Shown: positions 27,936 through 37,271 of the stretch, one piece after another
How the letters are laid out: each line of letters starts with the position of its first letter
Numbering within the stretch: position 1 is the stretch's first letter
Assembly (NCBI GenBank): GCA_016716365.1
Contig: JADJWM010000019.1
Location: 124,001 to 188,000, forward strand
Origin: Chloracidobacterium sp.
GTDB lineage: Bacteria; Acidobacteriota; Blastocatellia; Pyrinomonadales; Pyrinomonadaceae
Length of the DNA stretch: 64,000 nucleotides
Reading direction: 5' to 3'
Translations under genes and position numbers: made by a program
The notes under the pieces: model-generated
Told to the model about the DNA's origin: nothing
Seen by the model: the letters and a program-made list of their open reading frames with translations, nothing else
Databases searched by the model: none

Positions 27936-30900
27936 CTAAGCACTAGCGATCACAGCGAATGGAATTCGATAGGTTTCACGCAGAAAACTGTCCGTCACGC
28001 TTAATAATTCCAGTTGGTCTACGCTAACTTCGCCTTTAGAGAGGCCAGGTTGCACCGCATGTATCGAGAGATAAGTCTTGTACATATAGCTTTTCTCAAG
28101 AATGCCTTCGAGAACGTCAGTATCACCTACCTCAATTCTCGATGGCTTCGCTTCCTGAATGCGTTTTTCTTCACGGCGTCTCAAATGAAGAAACAGTTCT
28201 TCAGGTCGAATCATCCACCGAATACTCTTTTGAGCCTGTCCACACAGTTGGTATAGATCATCGACGCGATATCCCGCATACTCCTCGCCCGAGAACTTAA
28301 GGTGGTACAAATCGACGTGAATGGTTTTCTTTGCGTCATCAACTTTTATTGAAACGACATCAGCGGACTCACCGGAGGAGTCATCGTCAAAAATGATATC
28401 GAACGGTGGCTTTTTTAGCTCAAGAATTACACGAAATTGGACAGAGTCGGTCCGCTTGGCAATCCCTTGTGACTCCTTTTCTATGTCCACCCCTGTCCAA
28501 TCCCAGACTTGGATGCGATCCTTATCAAAAGGCTCTTCGCGTTCCATCGGAAACGTGAATTTGTTTCCGCATAATGACGAGCCGTTGATGAAGCGGAAGA
28601 GCGGCGGAAATTGATAGAAGAATGCGTTCGCTGAAAAATCTCTTCCTCGGTAGTCCACTCGGAGGTCACTTGTGGTCGAAACCTCGTAATCTACTGCGTC
28701 GTCCTTCTTGGACAAGGTAAATGTAAATTCCGCTTTCCCGTGTTCGGAAATAACCGCGAATCTTAACGGGTCCGTCTTTGAGGGTTCGCCCAGGATGTTG
28801 AGATCTACCTCATACAAGTGACTCTCTCTATTATCGGCAAAGATAAAGTAAATAGACTCCTCCGAAGCTTTGTAGATTTCCTCGTTCCAATCGACTGCAA
28901 AGGGTACTTCGTCGGGCCGCGTACCGATGTAGGCCGAGCCGAGAGTGTTCTCAAGAAATTGATTTGGGTCAATATCCGTGTCGAGAACCTTTTTTCCAAT
29001 ATCGGAGCACCACGCTAACAATCTATTCAAATGAAAACTTCTCGCATGAGCCCAGATTCGACCTTTAGCGGAGCACCCTAAAGAAACCTTCCTACCCTCT
29101 TCGAATCCAGAGCCCACAAGCACTGACTTTGTAGCTTTCTCAGTTTGAATCCTTGAGAGAGCAGTTTTTACGTCCTGACCCATTCTGCCCGTATAGCTGA
29201 TCATGCCCTGCTCGCTCAACCCAACATTCTTGAATGTAATTCTAGTCATATGACCGAGACACCTAAATAACTCATCTCCGCGGATGAGTTCGGCACTCTC
29301 TCCCGCAACGGATTTCGCGAGACGTTTGAATTCGCCATTATTGCCTGAATTGTTAATAAAAGGAGTTTTGTTCTTTGTCCCAAAAGAGCACGTAGAGGTT
29401 CAGTCCAGTTATAGATTTCTTCGACCTGCGTCCAATCAACCCTGACTTTTTTTGCGGTAACTACAATGAGTGTCTTACTTTCTTGGTTTAGATCGGAAAA
29501 TTGCTTTTCATAGCCGTCAATTCCGACTAGCCCCTTGACGTAGTTGTCGGGTGTCCAGTCGGCACACTTGGTTCTGTATATGACGGTGCTTAGTGCTGGC
29601 GTTAGCGTTTGAATTGGAATCTCGGTCGGGAAGTTTTTGAATCCTTCAGAGAAGTCGTTCAGGTCGAGCTGTTCATTGACCACATCCTCACTCAGCTTCG
29701 GAAGTAAGTAGTTCCAATCGGGCTCGCGAGTATAGAGCTTCTTAAGCTCCTCACGGACTTCCTCGCTCCCAATATTCGCTATAAATGTTGCTTCCCCTAA
29801 ATCAGGCCGTGCGCGAGTAAACCGTCCCGCAAGTTGAATCGTGACTGTGGGACTCCTTCGGATATCGTGAAAAGCCGCGATCTTTAGTTCCGGCAGATCG
29901 AATCCCTCGCCAAGCATATCGACGCAAACAACAATCTGCGATTCACCAGAAAAAAGCTTTTGTTTGCCTTCTTCACGATCTCGTTTGGTTAATTCCGAAT
30001 GGAGTATGACTGGATTATGTTCAGGATAGTTCTGGTAGATTTTGAAAACCGACTTTGCTTTGCTAATGCTATTCTCTCGCCATTAGAATGTGTTTGTAAG
30101 TTTTCAAATCCTCCTTCGGCTGCTGGACTCCAAGCTCAGCGATAGCCTCATCTCTCTTCTTCGCGTGAATACCTTAACGGGTTTGAAATGAATTTTCGTA
30201 AAAGTAGCCCTTTTCCTGTGCTCTGTTTAATGGGTACTTGTAAATAATCTTGCCATCAAGAGGCTTATCATCTTCCCGGAATGGGGTTGCCGTGAACTGG
30301 AGTACTCGACGGTCTTTGAAGTGTTTCTTGAACTTGCTCCAAGTCGCGGCCGCGACGTGATGTGCTTCGTCGATAAATAAGTGCGAGCAGTGGAATGCCA
30401 TCCGCTTCTGAACCTCTGGGATGGCTTGGCCGACTATGTGGCTAGTCCCTATGACAACGCTACATTGTGAAAAAAGCTCATCGACTTCAGCGGCATCCTT
30501 CGGCTTGTGTTTCAACACACCGATAACTGGGAAAGCGCGGACTGAGAAACGACTCCCATAGTTTTCAAGAGACCGAGAGTAAGAAACTTGTTAGCAATTT
30601 GATTTCTCAATGCGTCCGTTGGGACGACTATCAAGACCTTGGAACAAATGGCCGAAATGAGCACCGAAAGCATTGTCTCAGTTTTTCCCGTACCGGTCGG
30701 CATGACAATAGTCGCCGCGGCGGTCGAAACCGACCAGTGGGCATGTATCGCATGCAATGCACCTATCTGTGGTTCGCGTAAGCCTTGCTGGGGAATCAGT
30801 TCATTGTCCAGACGCTCCTGCACAAACGCGAAGGTTCCTCGCCACGATTCGAGAACCTCTTCAACTCTTTTCTCCCCCGCAGTTACTGGACTGTCCAACA

Positions 30901-31246
30901 GAGGATGCTTGTTCCATCGGCATTGCGAGAAGTCGTCTTCCTCAGCCTGTGCTGTCGAAGTCTTCGGAACAATAAGCACTCGTTCAAAGATAACTTCGTG
31001 AGGAGACACTTTGGAAAGAACAAGAATCCTTTCAGTCTCTGAGGCACCCTCTGGAACAACTAAGGCCCCTCTGAGACTATTCAATGTGTACCGGATTCTT
31101 GTCCCAACTATTTTATCGGGCGGTAGATGAAGCTGTTGAACAGCGTTTCCATTCACTAATGCATTAATCGCAAAAAGCGAAGGCAGCTTAAATTCTGGCA
31201 TTTGTTCAGTAACCTCTAAGGCACAATATATCGTGTTCTCGGCCAT
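27936..31246 (-). pseudogene. Frameshifted SF2 DEAD/DEAH helicase with C-terminal nuclease-like domain
   Basis: Pieces in several minus frames join into one ~1,000-residue helicase. The N-terminal domain starts at 31246. The P-loop is IVMPTGTGKTETML, with the DEAH box in HLFIDEAHHVAAATW and LQFTATPFREDD after the first shift (near 30515). HILMARE, the segment SKAKSVFKIYQNYPEHNP and FTRARPDLGEATF lie in other frames (shifts near 30174, 30085 and 29965). The last shift is near 29370; the downstream frame is open upstream of its ATG, which confirms one original protein. The C-terminal part has SGESADVVSIKVDD and VDLYHLKFSG, resembling a PD-(D/E)XK core, before a conserved end (QPGLSKGEV, FAVIASA). 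Such helicase-nucleases are typical of anti-phage or restriction loci. Either truly dead or mis-assembled. Confidence 0.8.
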
Positions 31247-31448
31247 TAATCTATCTAGTGGGCTTACATCTTGTATCTAGAATTCGCGGATGTCGTGGCC
31301 GTTTTGTAACAAAGGGGGTGAGCAACGAACGATACAGCCGACTCCTTCGGGATTCGACTATACGTCCGGCTCTACTGTCTTATAAGCAACGGCGGCACAA
31401 TCCGGTGGAACTCGAATTACGGAGGGCTCGATGCTTCAGAAACATCTA

Positions 31449-31476
31449 TTGACAACTATTGCCAACCTGGTATGCT
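31449..31476 (+). promoter_or_regulatory. Putative promoter of the ParDE remnant
   Basis: TTGACA (31449-31454) and TATGCT (31471-31476) with a 16-bp spacer lie 19 bp upstream of the antitoxin ATG, a short leader typical of toxin-antitoxin operons. Confidence 0.5.
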
Positions 31477-31495
31477 TCCCTCAGAAAGGACTCCC

Positions 31496-31762
31496 ATGCC
31501 AATATCCTCAATAAATATCTCTATCCCCGAGACCATGAAGGCTGATGTCGAGAAGATCATCGCCACAGAAGGGTACTGAAACACCAGCGAGTTTTTCCGT
31601 GATTTGGTCCGTGACTATCTCAGACAGAAGCAGGGTCAAAACCTCGAAGCTTTGCTTTTGGAAGGAATCGAAAGCGAAACCGCTACTCCCCTTTCCAAAA
31701 TTGATTTCAAAGCCATCAAGGAGCGCGGGTTAAAGCGTTTGAAAGCTAGTACCAAGCGATGA
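31496..31762 (+). pseudogene. parD: ParD-like antitoxin with nonsense codon
   Basis: Encodes MPISSINISIPETMKADVEK, a ribbon-helix-helix strand and helix, then a TGA at codon 28 just before NTSEFFRDLVRDYLR (the family usually has Gly-Tyr-Gly there, so GGA to TGA is likely). The tail (LEALLLEGIES and LKRLKAST) is the toxin-binding part. The stop overlaps the toxin start as ATGA, as in intact parDE operons. Confidence 0.75.
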
Positions 31763-32067
31763 GGTACAGCGTAATCAAACGTCCTGCCGAATCGGATATT
31801 GAAGGGTGTTTCGTGTACATATCGTCAAGACAATCCGGAAATCGGCCTGGTTTTTCTTGTTGCGGTTGAGGACAGCTTGAAGAAACTTGTGGTATTCCCC
31901 TTGATCGGCAAGGCGATGAAGTTTCCGAAAAAAGGAAACGGGAACGTCAGAATGTAGCATGTCAAAGGCTACGACAACTACCTTATCTTTACACGGTCCA
32001 CAACCATAGTATCGACGTGTTCCGAGTACTTTACGCTTCGAGAGAAATCGATGAACTGCTTGGCTGA
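31759..32067 (+). pseudogene. parE: ParE-like toxin, frameshifted
   Basis: Starts MRYSVIKRPAESDIEG; the homologous text then moves between frames: NPEIGLVFLVAVEDSLKKL, a stop, HVKGYDNYLIF, VFRVLYASREIDELLG. These are RelE/ParE-fold landmarks. At least two frameshifts and one stop (near 31955) inactivate it. Confidence 0.7.
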
Positions 32068-32085
32068 CTGGGTCCAAAAAAAAAG

Positions 32086-32122
32086 AGCACCGTCCAAAAT
32101 CGAAGGACGGTGCTTTTCGTTT
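32086..32122 (+). terminator. Rho-independent terminator after parDE
   Basis: AGCACCGTCC (32086-32095) pairs with GGACGGTGCT (32105-32114), followed by TTTCGTTTT; an A run on the left could make it bidirectional. Confidence 0.8.
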
Positions 32123-32231
32123 TGGTCTATAGTCGCACTCCGACGGCCGATACCACTGTTGACAGCCGCCGCGCTGTTGCGACTCTAACATCACTTCCCA
32201 ATTCGAATAATACAGAAGGAGTGTAAGATGT

Positions 32232-32630
32232 ATGCAATTGTTTACCGCGGAGCTGCGTGCTTCGATACCTAGACTTCGTTCACAGGAGAATGTACCTCTT
32301 GACGAACGGATCGTCCACGCCAAGTTCTTCTTTCCAACCGGAGACCGGACATGGTTTGTGACCGAGGGCGAAGACGAAGATGTAAACTTTCGGATGCTCG
32401 GATTCGTGACCGGCTTTGAAGACGAATGGGGATATTCTTCGCTTAACGAGCTTGGAAGCGTCAGTGCCCACGGCCTAAACGTCGAACGCGATATTTTCTT
32501 TGAACCGCACAAGTTTGCGGACTTGATCAATTCGTTTCGTAAGAGAACAGGGTATATGAAACTCATGCATGGATTCTTATCCATGCGGTTTTATAACAAG
32601 ATAGCTTTTGATCGAAGGAGAAAGAGTTGA
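32232..32630 (+). CDS. DUF2958 family protein
   Basis: A 132-residue protein with the DUF2958 pattern: DERIVHAKFFFPTGDRTWFVTEG, FVTGFEDEWGYSSLNELGSV and LNVERDIFFEP. DUF2958 genes are common on plasmids and integrative elements and have no known activity. A good ribosome site (AGAAGGAG) precedes the ATG. A shorter homologue lies at 36960-37271 on the other strand. It is followed within 10 bp by the GGDEF-type pseudogene. Confidence 0.85.
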   Translation: MQLFTAELRASIPRLRSQENVPLDERIVHAKFFFPTGDRTWFVTEGEDEDVNFRMLGFVTGFEDEWGYSSLNELGSVSAHGLNVERDIFFEPHKFADLINSFRKRTGYMKLMHGFLSMRFYNKIAFDRRRKS

Positions 32631-32635
32631 AGTAA

Positions 32636-33712
32636 TGGATTTTATTGATTGGTGTCACAAGGTATTAAAAACTCTAGACGATCGCGTTTCGACCCGCATC
32701 TTGGAGACTATGAACTACAAGGACTTGTTTTTGGGGATGATTCGTCTGATCCAGAATTTCATGGCTCCAGCATCAGGCTTGGGATGTTCCAAGCTCTTGA
32801 AGCTCTGGAATCTACTGGTCTTGCCGAGAATATTCACCATGTATGGAAGATCGTCCCGGCTGGTCGCAGAGTCCTAGCTGATCCGATTGAGCTATGGACC
32901 AGTATTTGTTCTCAAGAACTCGACGAAGAGGAAGAAAAGCTCCTTCGAATGATAAATAACCAGAGCCCGCAACGAGAACCTAGTTCGGCTTGGCTACAAA
33001 GCGTAGGATCAGAGGCCATTTTCGAAGCGTTTGCGGTTACACCGCCCCCAGCCATATCTAATGAGCATATGGCCGAACTAAATAAATATCTTTACGGGTT
33101 GCCGGGGCTGTTAGAACAGATGGGGCTTTTGAAGACGGATGCTCGGGCCGGCTACCACAATGACATTCAGTCTACATATCAAGGTCTGGTTTGGACGGAA
33201 AAGCGCGAGGAAACGCAGCGCGAAGTCCGAATGAAGTCCTTAAGCAAATTTGGAATCCCAGACCACGTTGCCTTCATCGCGACTGTTGAGAGTATGACTT
33301 TAAGCGGCGATTTCGTTTCCGTCGCTTTTGTCGATCTCGATAATTTCAAATCTGTAAATGATAAGTTTGATCATTCCGTTGGTGACCGGGTTATTAAAGA
33401 AACGATGAACCTAATTCAAAGGTAGTAACAAACAAAGGTGAAATCTATCACCGCTCAGGAGACGAGATACTTATATTGCTCCCTAATTTCGATCAAGCAG
33501 AAGCTTATGCGGTCGCCGAAAGGGTCCGGCAAGAGATTGAATCGTTCGAGTTTCCTTCAGTCGGGCGTGGAACCGTTACAGCGACATTAGGCCTAGCAAC
33601 TTACCCGACCAGCTGTGACACGTTGACTGATCTTGAAAAGAAGGCTGACCAAGCTGCGATGGGGGCAAAACACAGGAAGAACATCGTTGTGGAATCGGCT
33701 ATAAAGGAGTAG
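32636..33712 (+). pseudogene. GGDEF-type (diguanylate-cyclase-like) protein, two frameshifts
   Basis: Translation starts at 32636 (MDFIDWCHKVLKTLDD) and shifts near 32690 into the frame with DYELQGLVFGDDSSDPEFHG and LGMFQALEAL, a winged-helix-like N-terminal module. The catalytic domain follows with VAFVDLDNFKSVNDKFDH (metal-binding Asp pair), then a second shift at 33421 and HRSGDEILILLPNF. The signature loop is SGDEI rather than GGDEF. The protein would be about 355 residues. Two shifts in an otherwise readable gene mean recent inactivation or sequence error. Confidence 0.7.
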
Positions 33713-33830
33713 TTCCTACCGTCATTTCGATTCTTTCCTGTGACTTGGGATGTACTTTTTCTTCCCAATTAAACCAACTGCCTTTTACTTGCTATATCAT
33801 AGAGAAGCAGAATAACTAAGTCCCCATCCC

Positions 33831-34396
33831 ATGATTAACCGCATATCGTACGAACCGATCGACGACAGGATTCCCGAGATCAATACAGTCTATGATTTGC
33901 AACGCTATATAGAATCCTTCAGAGATTCAGTCTCCGACCGTCCGGACGCGTTCTTTGCCCTTCACTTTCCTAGTAGAGATCAAACAATCGAACGCAGTAC
34001 TATTTCTATGAAGCCGACCGCAAAACCACATCGATCAAGAAGATGCACAAGAAACTTCGGTCTCACTTCCATTACGTGGTCAAGCAGAAGAAACCCGTTG
34101 GCGACTACGGCGTTAAGAGGATCAAGGCCGTACTAGTCGAATCGATTGGGGATCACCGGACCAACAATCTGCGGATATCGGCACAGCATCCGATTGTATC
34201 AGGTAATAAACCTTCTCGCCTGTTTTGGCTCACGCCCTCGGACACGATATTTGAAAAACCGCTAAGCGTAAAAATCAAAGGTGTTCAAAAAGAATTGCCC
34301 GTTTACCTTGAGAATCCAGAACTTGTGTTTGGGAAGATTTGGGCGACTCCGCCCGACCACAACGAACAGCCGGAACTTCAATCAATAATCGACTAG
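33831..34396 (+). pseudogene. Unknown protein, one frameshift
   Basis: The first frame reads MINRISYEPIDDRIPEINTV to FFALHFPSRDQTIE. After a shift near 34000 the text continues as KKMHKKLRSHFHYVVKQKKP and VLVESIGDHRTNNLRISAQH to LQSIID. The two parts make about 188 residues. I do not recognise the family. It lies between the GGDEF remnant and the zinc-finger gene, all co-directional. Confidence 0.5.
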
Positions 34397-34399
34397 GTT

Positions 34400-34549
34400 A
34401 TGAGTGGACACTTCAAATGTAGAATTTGTCGGCGATCATTTTCGAGCGTGGCCGGACTGAGAGATCACCAACAGGAACATCAGAAACAAACACGACATTG
34501 CAAGAATTGTGGTGCCAATTACTCGCGCAACGTGTACCACAACTGCTGA
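34400..34549 (+). CDS. Small C2H2 zinc-finger protein, 49 aa
   Basis: ATG 34400 encodes MSGHFKCRICRRSFSSVAGL, then RDHQQEHQKQTRHCKNCGAN and YSRNVYHNC, stop TGA. It contains a textbook C2H2 finger (C-x2-C-x12-H-x3-H, with the conserved Phe and Leu of the hydrophobic core), followed by a second Zn-knuckle-like CxxC...HxC. Classical C2H2 fingers are rare in bacteria (Ros/MucR is the best-known type), and this one has the spacing of eukaryotic fingers. It lies 4 bp after the 33831 pseudogene, so it was probably in an operon with it. A degraded copy of the second Cys motif appears near 37530. DNA, RNA or protein binding cannot be told. Confidence 0.7.
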   Translation: MSGHFKCRICRRSFSSVAGLRDHQQEHQKQTRHCKNCGANYSRNVYHNC

Positions 34550-34639
34550 GGTTTTCCCACTCGCACCAGCGAATTGAGCCTCCTATGTTCGCCTCATCAA
34601 GGACGCTAAGTGGCCCTCAAAGGAAGAAAGAACTGGGAA

Positions 34640-35362
34640 TCACGGGATAAGGTAACCCTTTACTTGTTCCGAAAGAACATCAGGCCCCTCGTTTATCTTA
34701 CTTTTCCAATAGCTTTCCGACTTCTTATAAAGATCATCAAAATGATTTTGATATTCAAGAAAAAGGCTCTTCTGTTTAATTAGAATACCTTCTTCAACGT
34801 CTTTGAAGCCCATCGATCTGGTAGCAAAAATAACCGTGGTGTTGTAAGTCCCTGCGTTTGTGATCATTACGTCAAAACTGGTGCTGTTCAAAATCATTGG
34901 GTAGCAATGCAACTCCGCAGCCCGAGCGAAGGCATTCAAAACCGCAGTCTGATCACGGTATTTAGTAAGCTCTTGGAGGTTATAGAGATACCTCAGCTTA
35001 CCTGATTTCGAAGCCGCCTCCAAGCGTGAATAGTAGTCGCGCGCTTCAGGACTGTTCAGAGCAATAAGGGCGTAGTCGTCCGGCATTATCAACCAAGGCA
35101 CGCGGCATATTATCCCGCATTTTCCAATCGTATCCCTTTCCAGAGAATCCAAAATGTTACATTTCTCCCTGAAAAACGCCGCGTTATCTGGAAGGTAACG
35201 ACAATTCTTGTCCTCGAACGAAGGCGGATTCAGTGGAAATACGGTTTCTACATAAAGACGCACATCAGCGAGTAGACGTTTAGGCGGGCGCCCCATCCAC
35301 CTGTGAAACGAGCTGTTTTCCCATTTCTCTTCAAGCGAATGCGATCCAATCTTAACAATCAA
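34640..35362 (-). CDS. Unknown 240-aa protein, last gene of the cupin operon
   Basis: Unrecognised soluble protein. Landmarks are RWMGRPPKRLLADVRLYVET, CRVPWLIMPDDYALIALNSP and YPMILNSTSFDVMITNAGTY. The C-terminus is rich in Tyr, Lys and aromatic residues. It follows the three cupin-fold genes on the same strand after a 96-bp gap and is more A+T-rich than the flanks. The conserved-looking middle segments suggest an enzyme or sensor, but no motif decides. Confidence 0.6.
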   Translation of the reverse strand: MIVKIGSHSLEEKWENSSFHRWMGRPPKRLLADVRLYVETVFPLNPPSFEDKNCRYLPDNAAFFREKCNILDSLERDTIGKCGIICRVPWLIMPDDYALIALNSPEARDYYSRLEAASKSGKLRYLYNLQELTKYRDQTAVLNAFARAAELHCYPMILNSTSFDVMITNAGTYNTTVIFATRSMGFKDVEEGILIKQKSLFLEYQNHFDDLYKKSESYWKSKINEGPDVLSEQVKGYLIP

Positions 35363-35458
35363 ATTTCCTACAAGGAAGTAAAGATTTCAAGAAGACCCAT
35401 ATTTCCTGATAATGCCGTACCAGATGTGTGTGTCTTGAAACACTCTTGACACACAACG

Positions 35459-35923
35459 TTACGGTGACTCTACCTGAAGCTCTGTGAAATCTGATGCTAC
35501 AATATACTTCTCTGTATCTTTACTATCGAAGGGATCAGCAGCAAATTCAACGATCTGGGTATATTCGATCGGAAAATAAACATGCGCACACATTGGCTTG
35601 ATCGATACCAGGTCGCCTTCTGTGAGTGTAACCTGCTTTCGTTCCTTTGAATCGATATCTTCGTAAACAGCAATAAGCCCTCCACGTATTAGATACATAT
35701 GCTCTTCTTTGTTTCGATGATAGTGGTTACCGCGCGGAAATTTTGATTCTGTAAAATCAATATACGCCAAGTAGCGGAATCCTGTACCTCCGGAAACAAT
35801 TTGAGCAATCTCCCCGGCGTTCGATACGATTCGTCCCCCGTCCTCTCCTAACGGCGGTTCCTTTGTATTTAACCTTTGAATACTAACCTTGCTACTTAAT
35901 GTCATCGGTATACACCCTCTCAA
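35459..35923 (-). CDS. Cupin-domain protein (RmlC/WbuC-like)
   Basis: 154 residues with a single cupin barrel. Motif 1 is GNHYHRNKEEHMYLIRGG (metal-binding His-x-His and Glu) and motif 2 is DLVSIKPMCAHVYFP with the final His. The C-terminal YTQIVEFAADPFD resembles sugar-nucleotide-linked cupins of the WbuC/FdtA kind. Third of the cupin genes, 18 bp after the epimerase-like gene. Sugar-nucleotide or small-acid binding is likely; the substrate is unknown. Confidence 0.7.
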   Translation of the reverse strand: MRGCIPMTLSSKVSIQRLNTKEPPLGEDGGRIVSNAGEIAQIVSGGTGFRYLAYIDFTESKFPRGNHYHRNKEEHMYLIRGGLIAVYEDIDSKERKQVTLTEGDLVSIKPMCAHVYFPIEYTQIVEFAADPFDSKDTEKYIVASDFTELQVESP

Positions 35924-35941
35924 AAATCGATGCGAGGAAAA

Positions 35942-36469
35942 TTAACCGTTTCGGGGTTGCCAAGTCTCTTGGAGGACGCAATCCCATGGAAATTTGAACT
36001 CGTCTCCTGGATCATATATTTCTGACTGAAAATTAACCACAAGAACCTCTGGCATCGTAAGAGCTTTCCACCCGTGGAGTATCATTGGTGGAATTTTTAT
36101 CAAACTTGGATTCAAAGAACCAATGAAGAAGGAATTTACGTGACCAAAACTGTCAGAATCTGGCCTGACATCCGCAACAGTCACCTGTAGTTTTCCTCGA
36201 GTAACCGTGAATTGATCGGTATGAGATGCGTGAAGATGCCAACACTTTATGACACGGAAGTCAGTGGCACTCTGATAGCAGTGTCTAGCCGGGCTTAAAC
36301 CATCCTCGATCCACGGTTCGCTCCAAAGCTCTGTAACATCACCTCGGCCGTCTAGGTTCACCTTTAGTTCCCTGGTCACAACACCCTCTATTGTTTGGAC
36401 TGCGGAAGGTTGAATCTCGAAATTAATTTTGCGCAACCACTCAACAGTAACCTCGTGTGCACGCATCAT
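35942..36469 (-). CDS. dTDP-4-dehydrorhamnose 3,5-epimerase-like (RmlC-fold) protein
   Basis: 175 residues with the RmlC-like sequence VIKCWHLHASHTDQFTVTRG and later IPPMILHGWKAL and VVNFQSEIYDPGDE. The His of WHLH and the Asp/Gln of TDQ match the epimerase base region. ATG 36469 overlaps the end of the upstream cupin by 4 bp. It lacks neighbouring RmlA/B/D genes, so a role in rhamnose supply is unlikely; a modified-sugar or keto-sugar step is a guess. Confidence 0.7.
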   Translation of the reverse strand: MMRAHEVTVEWLRKINFEIQPSAVQTIEGVVTRELKVNLDGRGDVTELWSEPWIEDGLSPARHCYQSATDFRVIKCWHLHASHTDQFTVTRGKLQVTVADVRPDSDSFGHVNSFFIGSLNPSLIKIPPMILHGWKALTMPEVLVVNFQSEIYDPGDEFKFPWDCVLQETWQPRNG

Positions 36470-36813
36470 TCGTTATTTTCCTTCCTGGTATTTACACCGA
36501 CCACGGTGAACAAAAGAGGCTCGTCCCGGATGTTAGTCACAGCGAACGAATCGCCCTTTTTCAATACGATTTGATCCCCCTTTCCGACATGGTCATGGAA
36601 TTGCTCGCTGACGAACCTACCTTCCCCGGAAAGAAAAAACAGAACTTTATGATCAGTTTCAATATTCGATTCCGTATATTCTTTATTTCCCAACAAATGG
36701 ATTACGTTTTGACTGGTTAGAATTCCGTCGAGATTTAGCGGAATGATGGACAATGGTTCGTCCGGAAAGACAAGATTCGTTCCTGATTGAATTAAGAGAT
36801 TTGATTTGATCAT
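36466..36813 (-). CDS. Small cupin-like protein
   Basis: 115 residues of predicted beta barrel: TDHKVLFFLSGEGRFVSEQF, then HVGKGDQIVLKKGDSFAVTN. The pattern is cupin-like but the motif-1 histidines are reduced (ETDHK only), so it may be a non-metal cupin. First gene of the leftward four-gene group (36813 to 34640), overlapping the epimerase-like gene by ATGA. Confidence 0.6.
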   Translation of the reverse strand: MIKSNLLIQSGTNLVFPDEPLSIIPLNLDGILTSQNVIHLLGNKEYTESNIETDHKVLFFLSGEGRFVSEQFHDHVGKGDQIVLKKGDSFAVTNIRDEPLLFTVVGVNTRKENNE

Positions 36814-36921
36814 TGTCGGTTAGGTTCGATTCGTAGAACTGGTTCGACTTTTTCTCGAAAAGCGTTGGAATGTAAAATTTAGCAACTAGACAGCGAGAAT
36901 ACAAGAACAACGCAACTAAGA

Positions 36922-36947
36922 AACCTGCCGAAAGCATTCGGCAGGTT
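36922..36947 (-). terminator. Terminator for the second DUF2958 gene
   Basis: AACCTGCCGAA (36922-36932) pairs perfectly with TTCGGCAGGTT (36937-36947); on the minus strand the stem is followed by TTTCTT. It lies 12 bp after the gene at 36960-37271. Confidence 0.7.
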
Positions 36948-36959
36948 AAGTAGACTCAA

Positions 36960-37271
36960 CTAGGTCGCTCTTGAATGTAGGTCGCCGAACTTTACCGGCA
37001 TGAATGTGGTATCTCTTTGGACCGAAAGATCAACGATTCTTACACTTGCTAGTTCCGAAAGTCGGAAGTATTCCCATTCGGCCCTGAATCCGATCACATA
37101 ACCATAAAAAAGGAAGTCCTCCCTAATTGTTTCACCCTCGATCGCAAGCCACTCCCAAGAGGAACTTGGAATGAAGAATCGTGCATATACGATCCGTTCT
37201 TTAGCTACGCGAGATTGTTGAGAAAAGAGCGCAGGAAAGCCCTGCCGGATACTATCCGTCAGCAACTCCAT
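36960..37271 (-). CDS. DUF2958 family protein, second copy
   Basis: 103 residues homologous to the protein at 32232: KERIVYARFFIPSSSWEWLA, FYGYVIGFRAEWEYFRLSEL and LSVQRDTTFMPVKF. An AGGAGGTAGC ribosome site precedes the ATG. It is oriented opposite to the first copy and has diverged strongly, so the two probably arrived separately or duplicated long ago. Confidence 0.8.
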   Translation of the reverse strand: MELLTDSIRQGFPALFSQQSRVAKERIVYARFFIPSSSWEWLAIEGETIREDFLFYGYVIGFRAEWEYFRLSELASVRIVDLSVQRDTTFMPVKFGDLHSRAT

